From positions 558,001 to 622,000 of the forward strand of contig NZ_JAATOM010000002.1 in NCBI RefSeq assembly GCF_019207085.1: DNA of 64,000 nt, in the 5' to 3' direction. Positions 1-8,827 of the stretch are shown one piece after another (within the stretch, counting starts at the first letter, position 1; each line of letters opens with the position of its first letter). Source of the DNA: Variovorax sp. dw_308 (GTDB taxonomy: Bacteria > Pseudomonadota > Gammaproteobacteria > Burkholderiales > Burkholderiaceae_C). The position numbers were made by a program, and so were the translations under genes. Below the pieces are notes generated by a model, which made no database searches, was not told the DNA's origin, and saw only the letters and a program-made list of their open reading frames with translations.

Positions 1-1
1 G

Positions 2-400
2 CTTGGCCTGCATGCGCATCAGCGCTACCTCGCAGCCCGGGGCTTGCCCAAGTCGCTGGACGGGTTGGCCAGTCACGCGGTCATCGGCTTCGACCATGAG
101 AGTGCCTACATCCGCCGGCTCCAGGAGAAGGTCCCGGCCTTCTCGCGGGAACGCTTCGCGTTTCGGGCGGACAGCGACCTGGCACAGTTGGGGGCGATTC
201 GCGCAGGCATCGGGATCGGCATCTGCCAGTCGAGATTGGCCGCCAGGGACAAGCAACTGGTTTGTGTCTTGCGCAGCCAGTTTTCGCTGACGATGGACAC
301 TTGGGTCGCCATGCACGAAGACTTGCGGGCAAGCGCGCGTTGCGCTGTTGCTTACGCGGCAGTTGCCGCCGGGCTCCACGCCTACACGCGAGGCGCCTGA
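2..400 (+). CDS. LysR-family regulator, C-terminal part (cut by window edge)
   Basis: The frame is open from the first bases and stops at 398-400, so only the last ~132 residues of the protein are present. They look like the second half of a LysR substrate-binding domain: a GLHAHQRYLAARG stretch followed by SLDGLASHAVIGFD, then RADSDLAQLGAIRAGIGIGICQ, which is the usual hinge/second lobe pattern, and an amphipathic C-terminal helix. The DNA-binding domain lies outside the window. It converges on the acyl-CoA dehydrogenase gene that ends at 464, so it need not control that operon. What it senses cannot be told. Confidence 0.8.
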   Translation, partial: LGLHAHQRYLAARGLPKSLDGLASHAVIGFDHESAYIRRLQEKVPAFSRERFAFRADSDLAQLGAIRAGIGIGICQSRLAARDKQLVCVLRSQFSLTMDTWVAMHEDLRASARCAVAYAAVAAGLHAYTRGA

Positions 401-463
401 CCAGCTTTCGATCCCGACCTTCCTGGCATCAGGTCAGCAGGCGCGGCCCATGTTCGCGCGACG

Positions 464-1594
464 CTACGCCAACGCCCGCTGGATCAGCAGCTTCTGGATA
501 TCCGAGGTGCCTTCGTAGATCTGGCACACGCGCACGTCCCGGTAGATGCGCTCCAGCGGAAAGTCGTTCACATAGCCATAGCCGCCGAGCGTCTGGATCG
601 CAGCGCTGCACACGCGCTCGGCCATCTCGCTCGCGAAGAGCTTGGCCATTGCCGCTTCCTTGAGGCAGGGGCGGCCCGCATCACGCAGGCTTGCGGCATG
701 CCAGATCAACTGGCGCGCCGCTTCGATCTGCGTCGCGCATTCGGCCAGTCGGAAACCAACTGCCTGCTGGTCGAAGATGGCGCCGCCGAACGCGTGTCGC
801 TCCTTGGCGTAGGCGACCGCCACGTCGAAGGCACTGCGCGCCATGCCTACGCTCTGTGCGGCGATGCCGATGCGACCGCCCTCCAGCGCGCCGAGGGCGA
901 TCTTGTAGCCTTCGCCCTCCTGGCCGATGAGGTTCCCGGCGGGAATGCGGCAGCCGTCGAAGTTGATCTGGGCGGTGTCGCTCGAATGCTGGCCGAGCTT
1001 GTCTTCCAGGCGAGCGACGTTGTAGCCCGGCGCGTCGGTCGGCACGATGAAGGCGCCCATGCCGCGCTTGCCAGCCCCCTTGTCGGTGACGGCGATCACG
1101 ATCGCGACCTGTCCGTTCTTGCCGCTGGTGATGAACTGCTTGACGCCGTCGATCACCCAGCCCTCGCTGTCCTTGCGCGCGGTGGTGCGCAGCGACGAAG
1201 CATCGCTGCCCGCCTGGGGCTCGGTCAGGCAGAAGGCGCCGAGCATCTTCCCCTGCGCCAGCGGCTGCAGCCACTGCTTCTTCTGCTGCGCATTGCCGTA
1301 GCGCATGAGGATGGCATTGACCGGGCAGTTGGTGACGCTGATGGCCGTGCTGGTCCCGCCGTCGCCCGCGGCGATTTCTTCCAGCACCAGGGCGAGCGCG
1401 AGGTAGTCGAGCCCGGCGCCGCCGTCCTCCTCGGGCACACAGATTCCATAGGCACCGAGCGCCGCCAAGCCGGCGTGCGCCTCCTTCGGAAAGCTGTGTT
1501 CCCGATCCCAGCGCGGCGCGTGGGGCCAGAGTTCGGTTTGCGCGAATTCGCGAACGGCGTCTCGGATCGCCTCGTGATCGGATGTGAGGAGCAT
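464..1594 (-). CDS. acyl-CoA dehydrogenase (short/medium-chain type)
   Basis: FAD enzyme that makes the alpha,beta double bond in an acyl-CoA and passes electrons to ETF. The 376-residue length is normal. It shows the flavin/substrate signature FCLTEPQAGSD near residue 130, the FITSGKNG strand, and the C-terminal LGGYGYVNDFPLERIYRDVR block followed by YEGTSDIQ, where the Glu is the usual catalytic base of the short/medium-chain class. It is the last gene of a leftward operon running from 5783; only 16 bases separate it from the SDR gene before it. Together with that SDR it gives two beta-oxidation steps. The chain length used is not readable. Confidence 0.9.
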   Translation of the reverse strand: MLLTSDHEAIRDAVREFAQTELWPHAPRWDREHSFPKEAHAGLAALGAYGICVPEEDGGAGLDYLALALVLEEIAAGDGGTSTAISVTNCPVNAILMRYGNAQQKKQWLQPLAQGKMLGAFCLTEPQAGSDASSLRTTARKDSEGWVIDGVKQFITSGKNGQVAIVIAVTDKGAGKRGMGAFIVPTDAPGYNVARLEDKLGQHSSDTAQINFDGCRIPAGNLIGQEGEGYKIALGALEGGRIGIAAQSVGMARSAFDVAVAYAKERHAFGGAIFDQQAVGFRLAECATQIEAARQLIWHAASLRDAGRPCLKEAAMAKLFASEMAERVCSAAIQTLGGYGYVNDFPLERIYRDVRVCQIYEGTSDIQKLLIQRALA

Positions 1595-1610
1595 GGCAGT
1601 GAGGGTTTCG

Positions 1611-2369
1611 TCAACGCGGAGGCAGGCGGATCGCGCCGTCCAGGCGAATCACTTCGCCGTTGAGCATGTCGTTCTCGATGATGTGGCGGGCCAGGCTGGC
1701 GTAGTCCGCGGGCCGGCCGAGCCGCGATGGAAAGGGCACGCTGGCGGCCAGTGCGTCCTGCACCTCCTGCGGCATGCCGAACAGCATGGGCGTGCCGAAG
1801 ATTCCAGGTGCAATCGTCATGTTGCGAATCCCCAGGCGTGCAAGGTCACGCGCGATGGGCAAGGTCATCCCGACCACGCCACCCTTCGACGCGCTGTAGG
1901 CAGCCTGCCCGATCTGGCCGTCATAGGCGGCAACCGAGGCCGTCGAGATCAGCACGCCGCGCTCGCCCGTGGGCTCGGGCTCGTTCCTGGACATGGCATC
2001 GGCCGCAAGGCGGATCATGTTGAAAGTGCCAAGCAGATTGACCGTCACGGTCTTGCTGAAAGCAGAAAGCGCGTGCGGACCATTCTTGCCGACCGTCTTC
2101 TCGGCGGGCGCGATGCCAGCGCAGTTGATGAGGCCCACGAGCTTGCCCAGTTCGAGCGCCGCGGCCACGGCAGCCTGTCCGTCCGCTTCCTGGCTCACAT
2201 CGCATTTCACGAACACGCCGCCCACTTCGGCGGCAACGGCCTCGCCTTTTTCCACCTGCATGTCGGCGATGACGACCCTGGCGCCGTTCGCGGCCAACAT
2301 CCGCGCAACGCCTTCGCCGAGGCCGGATGCGCCGCCGGTGACCAGGAACACATGGTTCGCAATTTTCAT
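1611..2369 (-). CDS. SDR dehydrogenase, 3-hydroxyacyl-CoA dehydrogenase type 2-like
   Basis: NAD(P)-dependent short-chain dehydrogenase/reductase of 252 residues. The N-terminal Rossmann motif [10 protein letters not shown] is at about residues 11-20, NCAG follows near residue 90, and the catalytic Ser plus YSASKGG lies near residue 160. The overall look, including [19 protein letters not shown], is that of the HSD17B10 class, which oxidises 3-hydroxyacyl-CoA to 3-ketoacyl-CoA. It sits between two acyl-CoA dehydrogenases (48-base and 16-base gaps), so a beta-oxidation role in the same pathway is the natural inference. An SDR is also part of the levulinate (lva) type pathway that this operon partly resembles. 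Confidence 0.87.
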   Translation of the reverse strand: MKIANHVFLVTGGASGLGEGVARMLAANGARVVIADMQVEKGEAVAAEVGGVFVKCDVSQEADGQAAVAAALELGKLVGLINCAGIAPAEKTVGKNGPHALSAFSKTVTVNLLGTFNMIRLAADAMSRNEPEPTGERGVLISTASVAAYDGQIGQAAYSASKGGVVGMTLPIARDLARLGIRNMTIAPGIFGTPMLFGMPQEVQDALAASVPFPSRLGRPADYASLARHIIENDMLNGEVIRLDGAIRLPPR

Positions 2370-2417
2370 GACTCTGCTTTTTCCACTCTCAAGATAGATC
2401 TGTTCGCGTTGCGCTTT

Positions 2418-3665
2418 TCAGTGCTCGGCGTAATAGGCCGCGGTCGAGCCCAGGTTCTCGCGCGCCCGTGACAGCTCCGCGCGCGCCAGGGTGCGCAGGT
2501 GCACTTCGTCCGGTCCATCGAAGAAGCGCATGGCCCGGCCCCAGGACCACAGGTAGGACAGGGGCGTGTCGGGCGTCACGCCCATCGCACCGAAGACCTG
2601 CATGGCCCGATCGACCACGCGCGTCTGCAATTGCGCGGCAACGAGCTTGATGGCTGACACGTCCACATGCGCAGACTTGTTGCCGTAGGTGTCCATCTTC
2701 CAGGCCGCCTGCAGCACGAGCAGGCGCGCCTGGTCGATCTCCACGCGGGAATAGCCGATCCAGTCCTGCACGTTCGAGAAATCGCCGAGGTGCTTGCCGA
2801 AGGCGCGTCGGGTCAGCGCGCGTTCGCACATCAGCTCCATGGCCAGCTCGCACTGGCCGATGGTGCGCATGCAGTGATGGACACGTCCCGGCCCCAGCCG
2901 CGCCTGCGCGAGCGCAAAGCCCTCTCCCTCCCGGCCGAGCAGGTTGGTCACCGGCACGCGCACATCGGTATAGGTCACCTCGCAGTGCCCTTCGGGCGCA
3001 TGGTGATGCATGATGGGCACGTCCCGCACCATGCGAAAGCCCGGAGTGTCCAGCGGCACGATGACCATGGAGTGGCGGGCATGGCGAGGTGCATCGGCTT
3101 GATCGTTGGTCACCCCCATGACGATGGCGAACCTGCAGTTCGGATGCAGCGCGCCGGTCGTGAACCACTTGCGGCCGTTGATGACGTACTCGTCTCCCTC
3201 GCGCCGAATGCTGGTCTCGATGTTCGTAGCGTCCGACGAGCACACATCGGGCTCGGTCATGGAGAAGCAGGACCGGATCTCGCCATCGAGCAGCGGCACG
3301 AGCCAGCGCTCGCGTTGCTCAGGCGTCGCGAACAGATGAAGCAACTCCATGTTGCCGGTGTCGGGCGCGCTGCAATTGAACACCTCGGACGCCCAGGGCA
3401 GGCGCCCCATGATCTCCGCCAGCGGCGCGTATTCCATGTTGCCGAGCCGCGTGCCCGGCTCGTCATCACGCAGCCCCGGCAGGAACAGGTTCCACAAACC
3501 GGCCTCGCGCGCCAATGCCTTCAGCGGCTCGACCACGGCGGTCGGATAGGCCTTCGTGGCCGCGATCCGCTCGAACTCGGCATTGCGCGGCAGCACATGG
3601 CGGTCCATGAACTGACGCACGGTGCGCTGCATCTGCAGGCTTTCTTCGCTGTACTGGAATTCCAA
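2418..3665 (-). CDS. ACAD10/11-like acyl-CoA dehydrogenase (LvaC-like)
   Basis: A 415-residue acyl-CoA dehydrogenase of the longer ACAD10/11 subgroup. It has FSMTEPDVCSSDATN around residue 135 and ends with FFDGPDEVHLRTLAR, the DGPDEVH form typical of that subgroup instead of YEGTSE. The start is TTG at 3665, favoured because GGAG lies 8 bases upstream; a downstream ATG at codon 12 is the alternative. The gene directly before it (23-base gap) encodes an APH-type kinase. In animals ACAD10/11 carry such a kinase fused to this dehydrogenase, and in Pseudomonas putida LvaA/LvaC are separate. In those systems a 4-hydroxyacyl-CoA is phosphorylated and then eliminated. The same role here is inference. 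Confidence 0.87.
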   Translation of the reverse strand: MEFQYSEESLQMQRTVRQFMDRHVLPRNAEFERIAATKAYPTAVVEPLKALAREAGLWNLFLPGLRDDEPGTRLGNMEYAPLAEIMGRLPWASEVFNCSAPDTGNMELLHLFATPEQRERWLVPLLDGEIRSCFSMTEPDVCSSDATNIETSIRREGDEYVINGRKWFTTGALHPNCRFAIVMGVTNDQADAPRHARHSMVIVPLDTPGFRMVRDVPIMHHHAPEGHCEVTYTDVRVPVTNLLGREGEGFALAQARLGPGRVHHCMRTIGQCELAMELMCERALTRRAFGKHLGDFSNVQDWIGYSRVEIDQARLLVLQAAWKMDTYGNKSAHVDVSAIKLVAAQLQTRVVDRAMQVFGAMGVTPDTPLSYLWSWGRAMRFFDGPDEVHLRTLARAELSRARENLGSTAAYYAEH

Positions 3666-3688
3666 GGTCGATCTCCGGACGGAAGGTT

Positions 3689-4771
3689 TCAGAAATAGGG
3701 TACGGGGGTGCGGATCGCCTCGAGCCCACGCTGCGACAGCGCGCTTGCCATTTGCCCCACCTCGGCCGCGTTGCTGGCCACGGCATTGCCCTGCGCAGCG
3801 CGCGCCGCGATGCCTTCGAACATCACGGCCCAGCGCATCAGCGCAAAGGCCCAGTGGAAAGGCGTGGCCTGCCGAGCCGCGTCACGGCCCGTGCGGCGGT
3901 AGTAGTGCGCCAGGTACTCGTGTTCCGACGGAATGCCTAGCGCCGCGAGATCCGCCCCGCGGACGCCGCCGAATTCGGTGGGCAGCGTGCGCCAGGCCAC
4001 GGTGTTGAACGCCACGTCGGCCAGCGGATGGCCCAGGGTCGAGAGTTCCCAGTCGAGCACCGCTACGACGCGCGGCTCCTCGGGATGGAACAGCAGGTTG
4101 TTGAGCTTGAAGTCCCCATGGGTGAGCGTGGTCTCGTCATCGGCGGGCATGTGCTCGCCCAACCAGGCCAGCAGTTCGTCGATGGCGGGGTTCTCTCGCG
4201 TCTTGGACAGCGCCCACTGCTGGTTCCAGCGGCGTAGCTGCCGCGCGAAGAAGCCACCTTCCCGGCCGAAATCCCCGAGGCCCGCGGCGCGCCAGTCCAC
4301 CCCGTGCAGCTGCGCGAGCGTGTCGGCCATGGCGAGGTAGATGGCACGCCGTTCGGCAGGCGCCATGCCGGGCAGCTGGTTGTCCTGGAACACGCGTCCC
4401 TCGACCCGCTCCATGAGGTAGAACGCGGTGCCCACGATGTCGGGCTCCGCGTGGTAGAGCACCACCGGCGGTACCGGCAGCGCCGTGCTCGCGAGCGCCT
4501 GCATGACCCTGTATTCGCGGTCCACCGCGTGGGCCGAAGGCAGGACATCGCCTGCCGGCTTCTTGCGCAGCACCATGCGACGGTTGTCGAAGTCCACGAA
4601 GTAGGTGGGATTGGACTGGCCGCCGCCGATGGCTTCGACGCGCATGCGGCCGAGCAGGCCCGGCAAGCGCCGATGCAGGAAGGCCTCGAGCCTGTCGACT
4701 GCCAATCCGGGGGCCTGTACGGGTTCTTGTCTTTCCAGGCCGCCGACTTCCAGATAGCTTGCGTCGAGCAT
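3689..4771 (-). CDS. APH-family kinase, ACAD10/11 kinase-domain type (LvaA-like)
   Basis: A 360-residue aminoglycoside-phosphotransferase-fold kinase. Visible motifs are a Gly-rich [11 protein letters not shown] segment at about residues 49-59, VLRKKP with the ATP-binding Lys near residue 70, the catalytic HGDFKLNN at 218-225 and the metal-binding [14 protein letters not shown] at 240-253. The last one is diagnostic of the ACAD10/11-associated branch rather than of antibiotic-resistance enzymes. Start ATG at 4771 is chosen because it opens the conserved part 13 bases after the Bug gene stop; the longer in-frame extension reaches into the Bug gene. Expected substrate is a 4-hydroxyacyl-CoA, by analogy only. 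Confidence 0.87.
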   Translation of the reverse strand: MLDASYLEVGGLERQEPVQAPGLAVDRLEAFLHRRLPGLLGRMRVEAIGGGQSNPTYFVDFDNRRMVLRKKPAGDVLPSAHAVDREYRVMQALASTALPVPPVVLYHAEPDIVGTAFYLMERVEGRVFQDNQLPGMAPAERRAIYLAMADTLAQLHGVDWRAAGLGDFGREGGFFARQLRRWNQQWALSKTRENPAIDELLAWLGEHMPADDETTLTHGDFKLNNLLFHPEEPRVVAVLDWELSTLGHPLADVAFNTVAWRTLPTEFGGVRGADLAALGIPSEHEYLAHYYRRTGRDAARQATPFHWAFALMRWAVMFEGIAARAAQGNAVASNAAEVGQMASALSQRGLEAIRTPVPYF

Positions 4772-4784
4772 GTCGAACCGAGTC

Positions 4785-5783
4785 CTACTGCAACTCGATG
4801 CCGTTGGCCGCGACGATCCGCTTCCAGCGCTGGATCTCCTCGCGCTGGAAGTTGCGCATCTGCTCGGGGCCACCGGCCATCGGCGACGCGTCCTGCTTCT
4901 GCAGGAAGTCCAGCGACGCCTGCGACCTGGCCGCCTTCAGGACGGCGGCTTCCAGTTGGCGCACGATGGGCTGCGGCGTCTTCGCCGAGACGCCAAGTGC
5001 GGTCCAGACGAAGGCCTGGAACTCGGGAACGCCGGCCTCGGCCATGGTCGGCACGCCTGGCAGCGAAGGCATGCGCTTCGGGCCGCTCACGGCCAGCGCG
5101 CGCAGCTTGCCGGACTTGATCATCTCCAGGCTGATGACCGCCACCGCATAGTCCACCTGCTTGCCCAGCAGTGCGCTGACCACTTCCCCGCCGCCCTTGT
5201 ACTGGATGTTGACCGTCTTGATGCCGGTGAGTTCGTTGAGCCAGGTGGACCACAGGTTGTAGCCCGGCGAACCGGCGCCGTTGTTCAGCGCGCCGGGCCG
5301 CTTGCGCGCGTCGGCGATCAGGTCGGCCATCGTCTTGTACGGCGAATCGGCCGGCACCAGCACCATGCAGTACTGGCTGCTGATCAGGCTCAGCGGCGTG
5401 AAGTCGGCGATCGGGTCGTAGGGCATGTTGCGGATCAGCGCGGCGTTGATCGCGAAGGTCGAGTTGCTGCCGAACAGCATGGTGTAGCCATCGGCCGGCG
5501 CATTGAGCACCGACTGCACCGCGACGATGCCATTCGCGCCCGCCCTGTTGTCGACTATCACCGGCTGCCCCGTGCTCTCGCTGAGCACCTGTGCAATGAC
5601 GCGCGCCTGCATGTCCGAGCCGCTGCCCGGATTGAAGGCCACCACCATGCGGATCGGCCGCGACGGAAAGGTGGGGTCCGCGGCGTGCGCGGCGAAAGGC
5701 AGGGTTCCGGCCATGGAGGCCAGGCCTGCGCCGGCGATGCTGCAAAGCAATTGGCGGCGCGAATGATCGGTGGTGTGGTGCAT
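4785..5783 (-). CDS. Bug/TctC-type periplasmic solute-binding protein
   Basis: A 332-residue extracytoplasmic solute receptor of the tripartite tricarboxylate transporter (TctC/Bug) family. The N-terminus carries a Tat-like RRQLL followed by a hydrophobic stretch and an AHA|ADP-type signal cleavage near residue 33. The mature part starts with the family hallmark [19 protein letters not shown] and contains [13 protein letters not shown] and [16 protein letters not shown] at 5783 is preceded by CAGGAGAC, a good ribosome site. No TctA/TctB membrane genes are nearby, as is common for Bug proteins. It leads the operon and probably captures the carboxylic acid that the following genes break down. 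An operator-like palindrome lies 58 bases upstream. Confidence 0.92.
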   Translation of the reverse strand: MHHTTDHSRRQLLCSIAGAGLASMAGTLPFAAHAADPTFPSRPIRMVVAFNPGSGSDMQARVIAQVLSESTGQPVIVDNRAGANGIVAVQSVLNAPADGYTMLFGSNSTFAINAALIRNMPYDPIADFTPLSLISSQYCMVLVPADSPYKTMADLIADARKRPGALNNGAGSPGYNLWSTWLNELTGIKTVNIQYKGGGEVVSALLGKQVDYAVAVISLEMIKSGKLRALAVSGPKRMPSLPGVPTMAEAGVPEFQAFVWTALGVSAKTPQPIVRQLEAAVLKAARSQASLDFLQKQDASPMAGGPEQMRNFQREEIQRWKRIVAANGIELQ

Positions 5784-5841
5784 GTCTTTGTCTCCTGTAT
5801 GCACCCAGTGTTCTCGCAAGCCCGGACCGAGACCAGAGCTC

Positions 5842-5860
5842 AATTTCGATGAGCGAAATT
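5842..5860. promoter_or_regulatory. IclR-type operator candidate upstream of the Bug operon
   Basis: AATTTCGATGAGCGAAATT is an inverted repeat (AATTTCG and CGAAATT arms, 5-base centre). It lies in the 76-base gap between the iclR stop and the Bug start, touching the iclR stop codon. It matches the copy at 6740-6758 in 18 of 19 positions. A site at this place would control the Bug-kinase-dehydrogenase operon. Binding by the neighbouring IclR protein is inferred. Confidence 0.7.
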
Positions 5861-6723
5861 CAGGTTGATCCAGCGGGCGCCTGCACCCTGGCCATTTCAT
5901 CCCACGCGCGCTGCACGTCTTCGACCAGCTTGCGCAGCACCGGTGCGCAACGCTGCACGAGCGGTTCGTTGTCGCCATCCTTCGCCGACAGGCTGAAGTT
6001 GATGGCGTAGAAGGTGCGGTCCGGCGAGCGCAGTCCGGCCGCGATGGCCGACATGCCGGGGATGGCGTCCGAGCGGCAATAGCCCAGGCGCGCATGGCTC
6101 GCCAGGGACTTGTCGATGTCCTTGCGCAGCGCCGGCCAGCGCGCGCCGTGCTGGGCTTCGAGCGCTTTCAGGATGCGCTGGCGCGAGCGCGCGTCGAGCG
6201 CGGCAAGGTACGCATGCCCGGGCGAGTTCGACTCGATCGCGAGCCGGATGCCCGCCGTCACCTGTCGCTGCACCGGCCCCCGGCTTTCCCGCAAGGTCTC
6301 CAGGTACACCATCGCCAATCCGTCAGGGGTCGAGAGGCCGACGTTGATCTTCTCGGCCACGGCCACCTTTCGCATGAGCGGCAGGGCCAGCGCCAGTTCG
6401 GACTTGGTCTGGCGAAAGGCCACGCCCAGGCTCAGGTGCACCGGCGCCAGGCGGTAGGCGCCGGTCTGGGCTTCATGCACCAGGAATCCCGCGCCCACCA
6501 GCGCGTTTGTCAGCCGGCTGATGGTGGGCCGTGGCAGGCCGGTGCGCTCGGCCAGTTCCGCGTTGGTGAGCGCCGGCACGCTGGGCAGGAAGGCTCGCAG
6601 CAGGTCGAGACCGCGCACCAGCGACTGGCTGCCGGCGGTCGAGCGCGTGAAGGTGCCGCTTTGCCGCGTCAGGCTGCGCGTCGAAGGCTTTTTCGAAGGG
6701 ACTGAAGGCGGTGAACGGGCCAT
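5860..6723 (-). CDS. IclR-family transcriptional regulator
   Basis: A 287-residue regulator with an N-terminal winged helix (SLVRGLDLLRAFLPSVPALTNAELAERTGLPRPTISRLTNAL, about residues 33-75, in pieces) and a C-terminal GAF-like effector domain with GYCRSDAIPGMSAIAAG and the final SLSAKDGDNE. ATG at 6723 is preferred; a longer in-frame reading would place the palindrome at 6740-6758 inside the coding region. The gene lies between two divergent catabolic operons, and matching palindromes lie before its own start and just after its stop. That is the usual layout of a local regulator that controls itself and both neighbours. The effector is unknown. Confidence 0.9.
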   Translation of the reverse strand: MARSPPSVPSKKPSTRSLTRQSGTFTRSTAGSQSLVRGLDLLRAFLPSVPALTNAELAERTGLPRPTISRLTNALVGAGFLVHEAQTGAYRLAPVHLSLGVAFRQTKSELALALPLMRKVAVAEKINVGLSTPDGLAMVYLETLRESRGPVQRQVTAGIRLAIESNSPGHAYLAALDARSRQRILKALEAQHGARWPALRKDIDKSLASHARLGYCRSDAIPGMSAIAAGLRSPDRTFYAINFSLSAKDGDNEPLVQRCAPVLRKLVEDVQRAWDEMARVQAPAGST

Positions 6724-6739
6724 GGCAAATGCTCGCTGC

Positions 6740-6758
6740 AATTTCGAAGAGCGAAATT
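6740..6758. promoter_or_regulatory. IclR-type operator candidate in the iclR/crotonase divergent region
   Basis: AATTTCGAAGAGCGAAATT, an inverted repeat with 7-base arms, 17 bases before the iclR start and 95 bases before the crotonase start. It differs from the site at 5842-5860 in one central base. Its place suggests autoregulation of iclR and control of the rightward crotonase operon. No protein-binding evidence can be had from sequence alone. Confidence 0.7.
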
Positions 6759-6853
6759 TGACCATGGTGCGGAGCCTTTGCCTACGCAAATACTTGTGCT
6801 CCTACAAACCGCTGACTGGGGCTGCACGAAGGCCCGTCCGAACGAGACATCCC

Positions 6854-7618
6854 ATGACCAGTTCCCCCGACCTCTGCATCACCCTTACCGGACATGTCGC
6901 CCACATCGAGATGCGACGCGAAGCGCCGGGCTACATCGACATGGACTTCGTCACCCGCCTGGCCGGGCAGCTGGAGGCGCTGGATGCCGACGACGACTGC
7001 CGCGCCATCGTGCTCTCCTCGGCTGGCAAGGCCTTCTGCGCGGGCGCCGACTTCGGCGGCGTCACGCAGGGCACGCCCGACCCCGGCCCCTTCTACCAAC
7101 AGGCCATGCGCCTGTTCCGCACGCGCAAGCCCATCGTGGCGGCGGTGCAAGGCGCGGCGATCGGCGCCGGGCTGGGTCTTGCACTGGTGGCCGACTTCCG
7201 CGTGGCAGGCCCCTCCGCGCGCCTGAGCGCCAATTTCAACCGCCTCGGCATCCACCCCGGCTTCGGCCTCACGCTCACGTTGCCGCGGCTGGTCGGCGAG
7301 CAGCAGGCCGCCCTGCTCTTCTTCACCGGCCGCCGCATCGACGGCGCCGAAGCCCAGCGCGTCGGGCTGGCCGACGAACTGGTCGCCGACGCCGAAGTGC
7401 TACCGCGCGCCCTGGCGCTGGCGGCCGAGATCGCCGAATCGAGCCCCGCTGCCGTCGAAAGCACGCGCGCCTCGCTGCGCCTGGGCCTGGCCGAACGCAT
7501 CGCCGAGGTCAACCGGCGCGAGCGCGAGATCCAGATCGGTCAGATGGTCAGCGCTGATTTCCGCGAAGGCGTGGCCGCGATGGCCGCGCGCCGCCCGGCC
7601 AACTTCACCCGGACCTGA
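6854..7618 (+). CDS. enoyl-CoA hydratase/isomerase family protein (crotonase)
   Basis: A 254-residue crotonase. The oxyanion-hole segments are visible: SSAGKAFCAGADFGG at about residues 57-71 and AAVQGAAIGAGLGLAL at about 96-111. The segment that in classical hydratases reads PExxLG is SANFNRLGIHPGFG here, so the usual catalytic Glu at that place is absent. The reaction may therefore be isomerisation or another crotonase reaction, not plain hydration. ATG at 6854 opens the conserved region; longer readings run back into iclR. The stop overlaps the next start (TGATG at 7616-7620), so it is translationally coupled to the CoA-transferase. Likely under IclR control from the palindrome at 6740. 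Confidence 0.87.
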   Translation: MTSSPDLCITLTGHVAHIEMRREAPGYIDMDFVTRLAGQLEALDADDDCRAIVLSSAGKAFCAGADFGGVTQGTPDPGPFYQQAMRLFRTRKPIVAAVQGAAIGAGLGLALVADFRVAGPSARLSANFNRLGIHPGFGLTLTLPRLVGEQQAALLFFTGRRIDGAEAQRVGLADELVADAEVLPRALALAAEIAESSPAAVESTRASLRLGLAERIAEVNRREREIQIGQMVSADFREGVAAMAARRPANFTRT

Positions 7619-8814
7619 TGGCCATGCGCGAACAGGCACCCACCGGACCGCTGGCCGGCATCCGGGTCATCGACCTGACGGCCGTGGTGCTCGGCCCGCT
7701 GGCCACGCAGGTGCTCGCCGACTTCGGCGCCGACGTGATCAAGGTCGAGCCGCCGGAAGGCGACCTCATGCGCGCCAACGGCGTGTCACTGCACCCGGGC
7801 ATGAGCTCAATCTACCTGGCGCTGAACCGCAACAAGCGCTCGGTGGTGCTCGACCTCAAGCAGGAGGACGATGCCGCCGCGTTGTGCGCGCTGATCGCGG
7901 GTGCGGACGTGGTCGTGCACAACATGCGCGTCGCCGCCATCGAGCGCCTGGGCTTCGGCTACGAAGCGGTGGCTGCGCTCAATCCGAAGATCGTCTACTG
8001 CGTGGCCACCGGCTTCGGCCAGGACGGCCCCTGGCGCGACCGCCCTGCCTTCGACGACATCATCCAGGCGTCCTGCGGCATGGTGGGCCTGGGCGCCATC
8101 GACGGCGAGGCGCCCGGCTACATGCCCAGCCTGATCGCCGACAAGGTCTGCGGGCTCGCGCTGGCCAATGCCGTGATGGCGGCCCTGCTCCACCGTGAGC
8201 GGAATGGCGAAGGCCAGTACGTCGAAGTGCCGATGCTGGAGACCATGGCCTCCTTCGTACTGGCCGAGCACATGGGCGGCCTGAGCTTCCCGGGCTCGCC
8301 GGCCCCGGCGGGCTATGCACGCCTGCTCGACGGCGGCCGCCGCCCGGTGCCCACCGCCGACGGCTGGATCAGCCTGCTGCCGTATACCGGCCGCCACTGG
8401 AGCGCCTTCTTCGAGGCCGTGGGTCGGGAAGACATCGCGCGCGCCTACGACCTGTCCAGCCGGGAGCAGCTCAACAAGAACATCCGCCATCTCTACGCCT
8501 GCCTGGCCGAACTCACGCCCACACGCTCGAGCGCCGACTGGCTGCTGCTCTGCGAGCGGCTCGACATTCCGGCCACCGAGATCTGCCGGCTCGACGATCT
8601 GCCGCGTCATCCGCAGCTCGAAGCGGTCGGCCTGTTCCAAAACTCGACGCATCCGACCGAGGGCGCGATCCGCGAATTGCGCCCCGCCACCCTGTTCCAC
8701 AAGACCCCCGCCACGCTTCGCCGCCATGCGCCGTCGCTTGGCGAGCACACCCAGGAGGTGCTGCGCGAAGCAGGCATCGCGATGCCGCGCGCCCTCCCCC
8801 AACGCCAAGACTGA
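7618..8814 (+). CDS. class III (CaiB/BaiF) CoA-transferase
   Basis: A 398-residue formyl-CoA transferase-family protein. It begins with the family pattern GPLAGIRVIDLTAVVLGPLATQVLADFGADVIKVEPPEGD (given here as consecutive blocks over residues 10-48), has NRNKRSVVLDLK near residue 75, GFGQDGPW near 130 and RPAFDDIIQASCGM, the region carrying the catalytic Asp, just after. It moves CoA between carboxylic acids or activates an acid using another acyl-CoA. It overlaps the crotonase by one base and is followed after 13 bases by an acyl-CoA dehydrogenase, so the three genes form one operon that can activate an acid and begin beta-oxidation. Confidence 0.92.
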   Translation: MAMREQAPTGPLAGIRVIDLTAVVLGPLATQVLADFGADVIKVEPPEGDLMRANGVSLHPGMSSIYLALNRNKRSVVLDLKQEDDAAALCALIAGADVVVHNMRVAAIERLGFGYEAVAALNPKIVYCVATGFGQDGPWRDRPAFDDIIQASCGMVGLGAIDGEAPGYMPSLIADKVCGLALANAVMAALLHRERNGEGQYVEVPMLETMASFVLAEHMGGLSFPGSPAPAGYARLLDGGRRPVPTADGWISLLPYTGRHWSAFFEAVGREDIARAYDLSSREQLNKNIRHLYACLAELTPTRSSADWLLLCERLDIPATEICRLDDLPRHPQLEAVGLFQNSTHPTEGAIRELRPATLFHKTPATLRRHAPSLGEHTQEVLREAGIAMPRALPQRQD

Positions 8815-8827
8815 AAAGAGACACACC

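Noticed and set aside
3071..3077. GGAGTGG within the dehydrogenase gene at 2418-3665
   Set aside because: Only one half-site, inside a coding region, with no facing CCACTCC arm.
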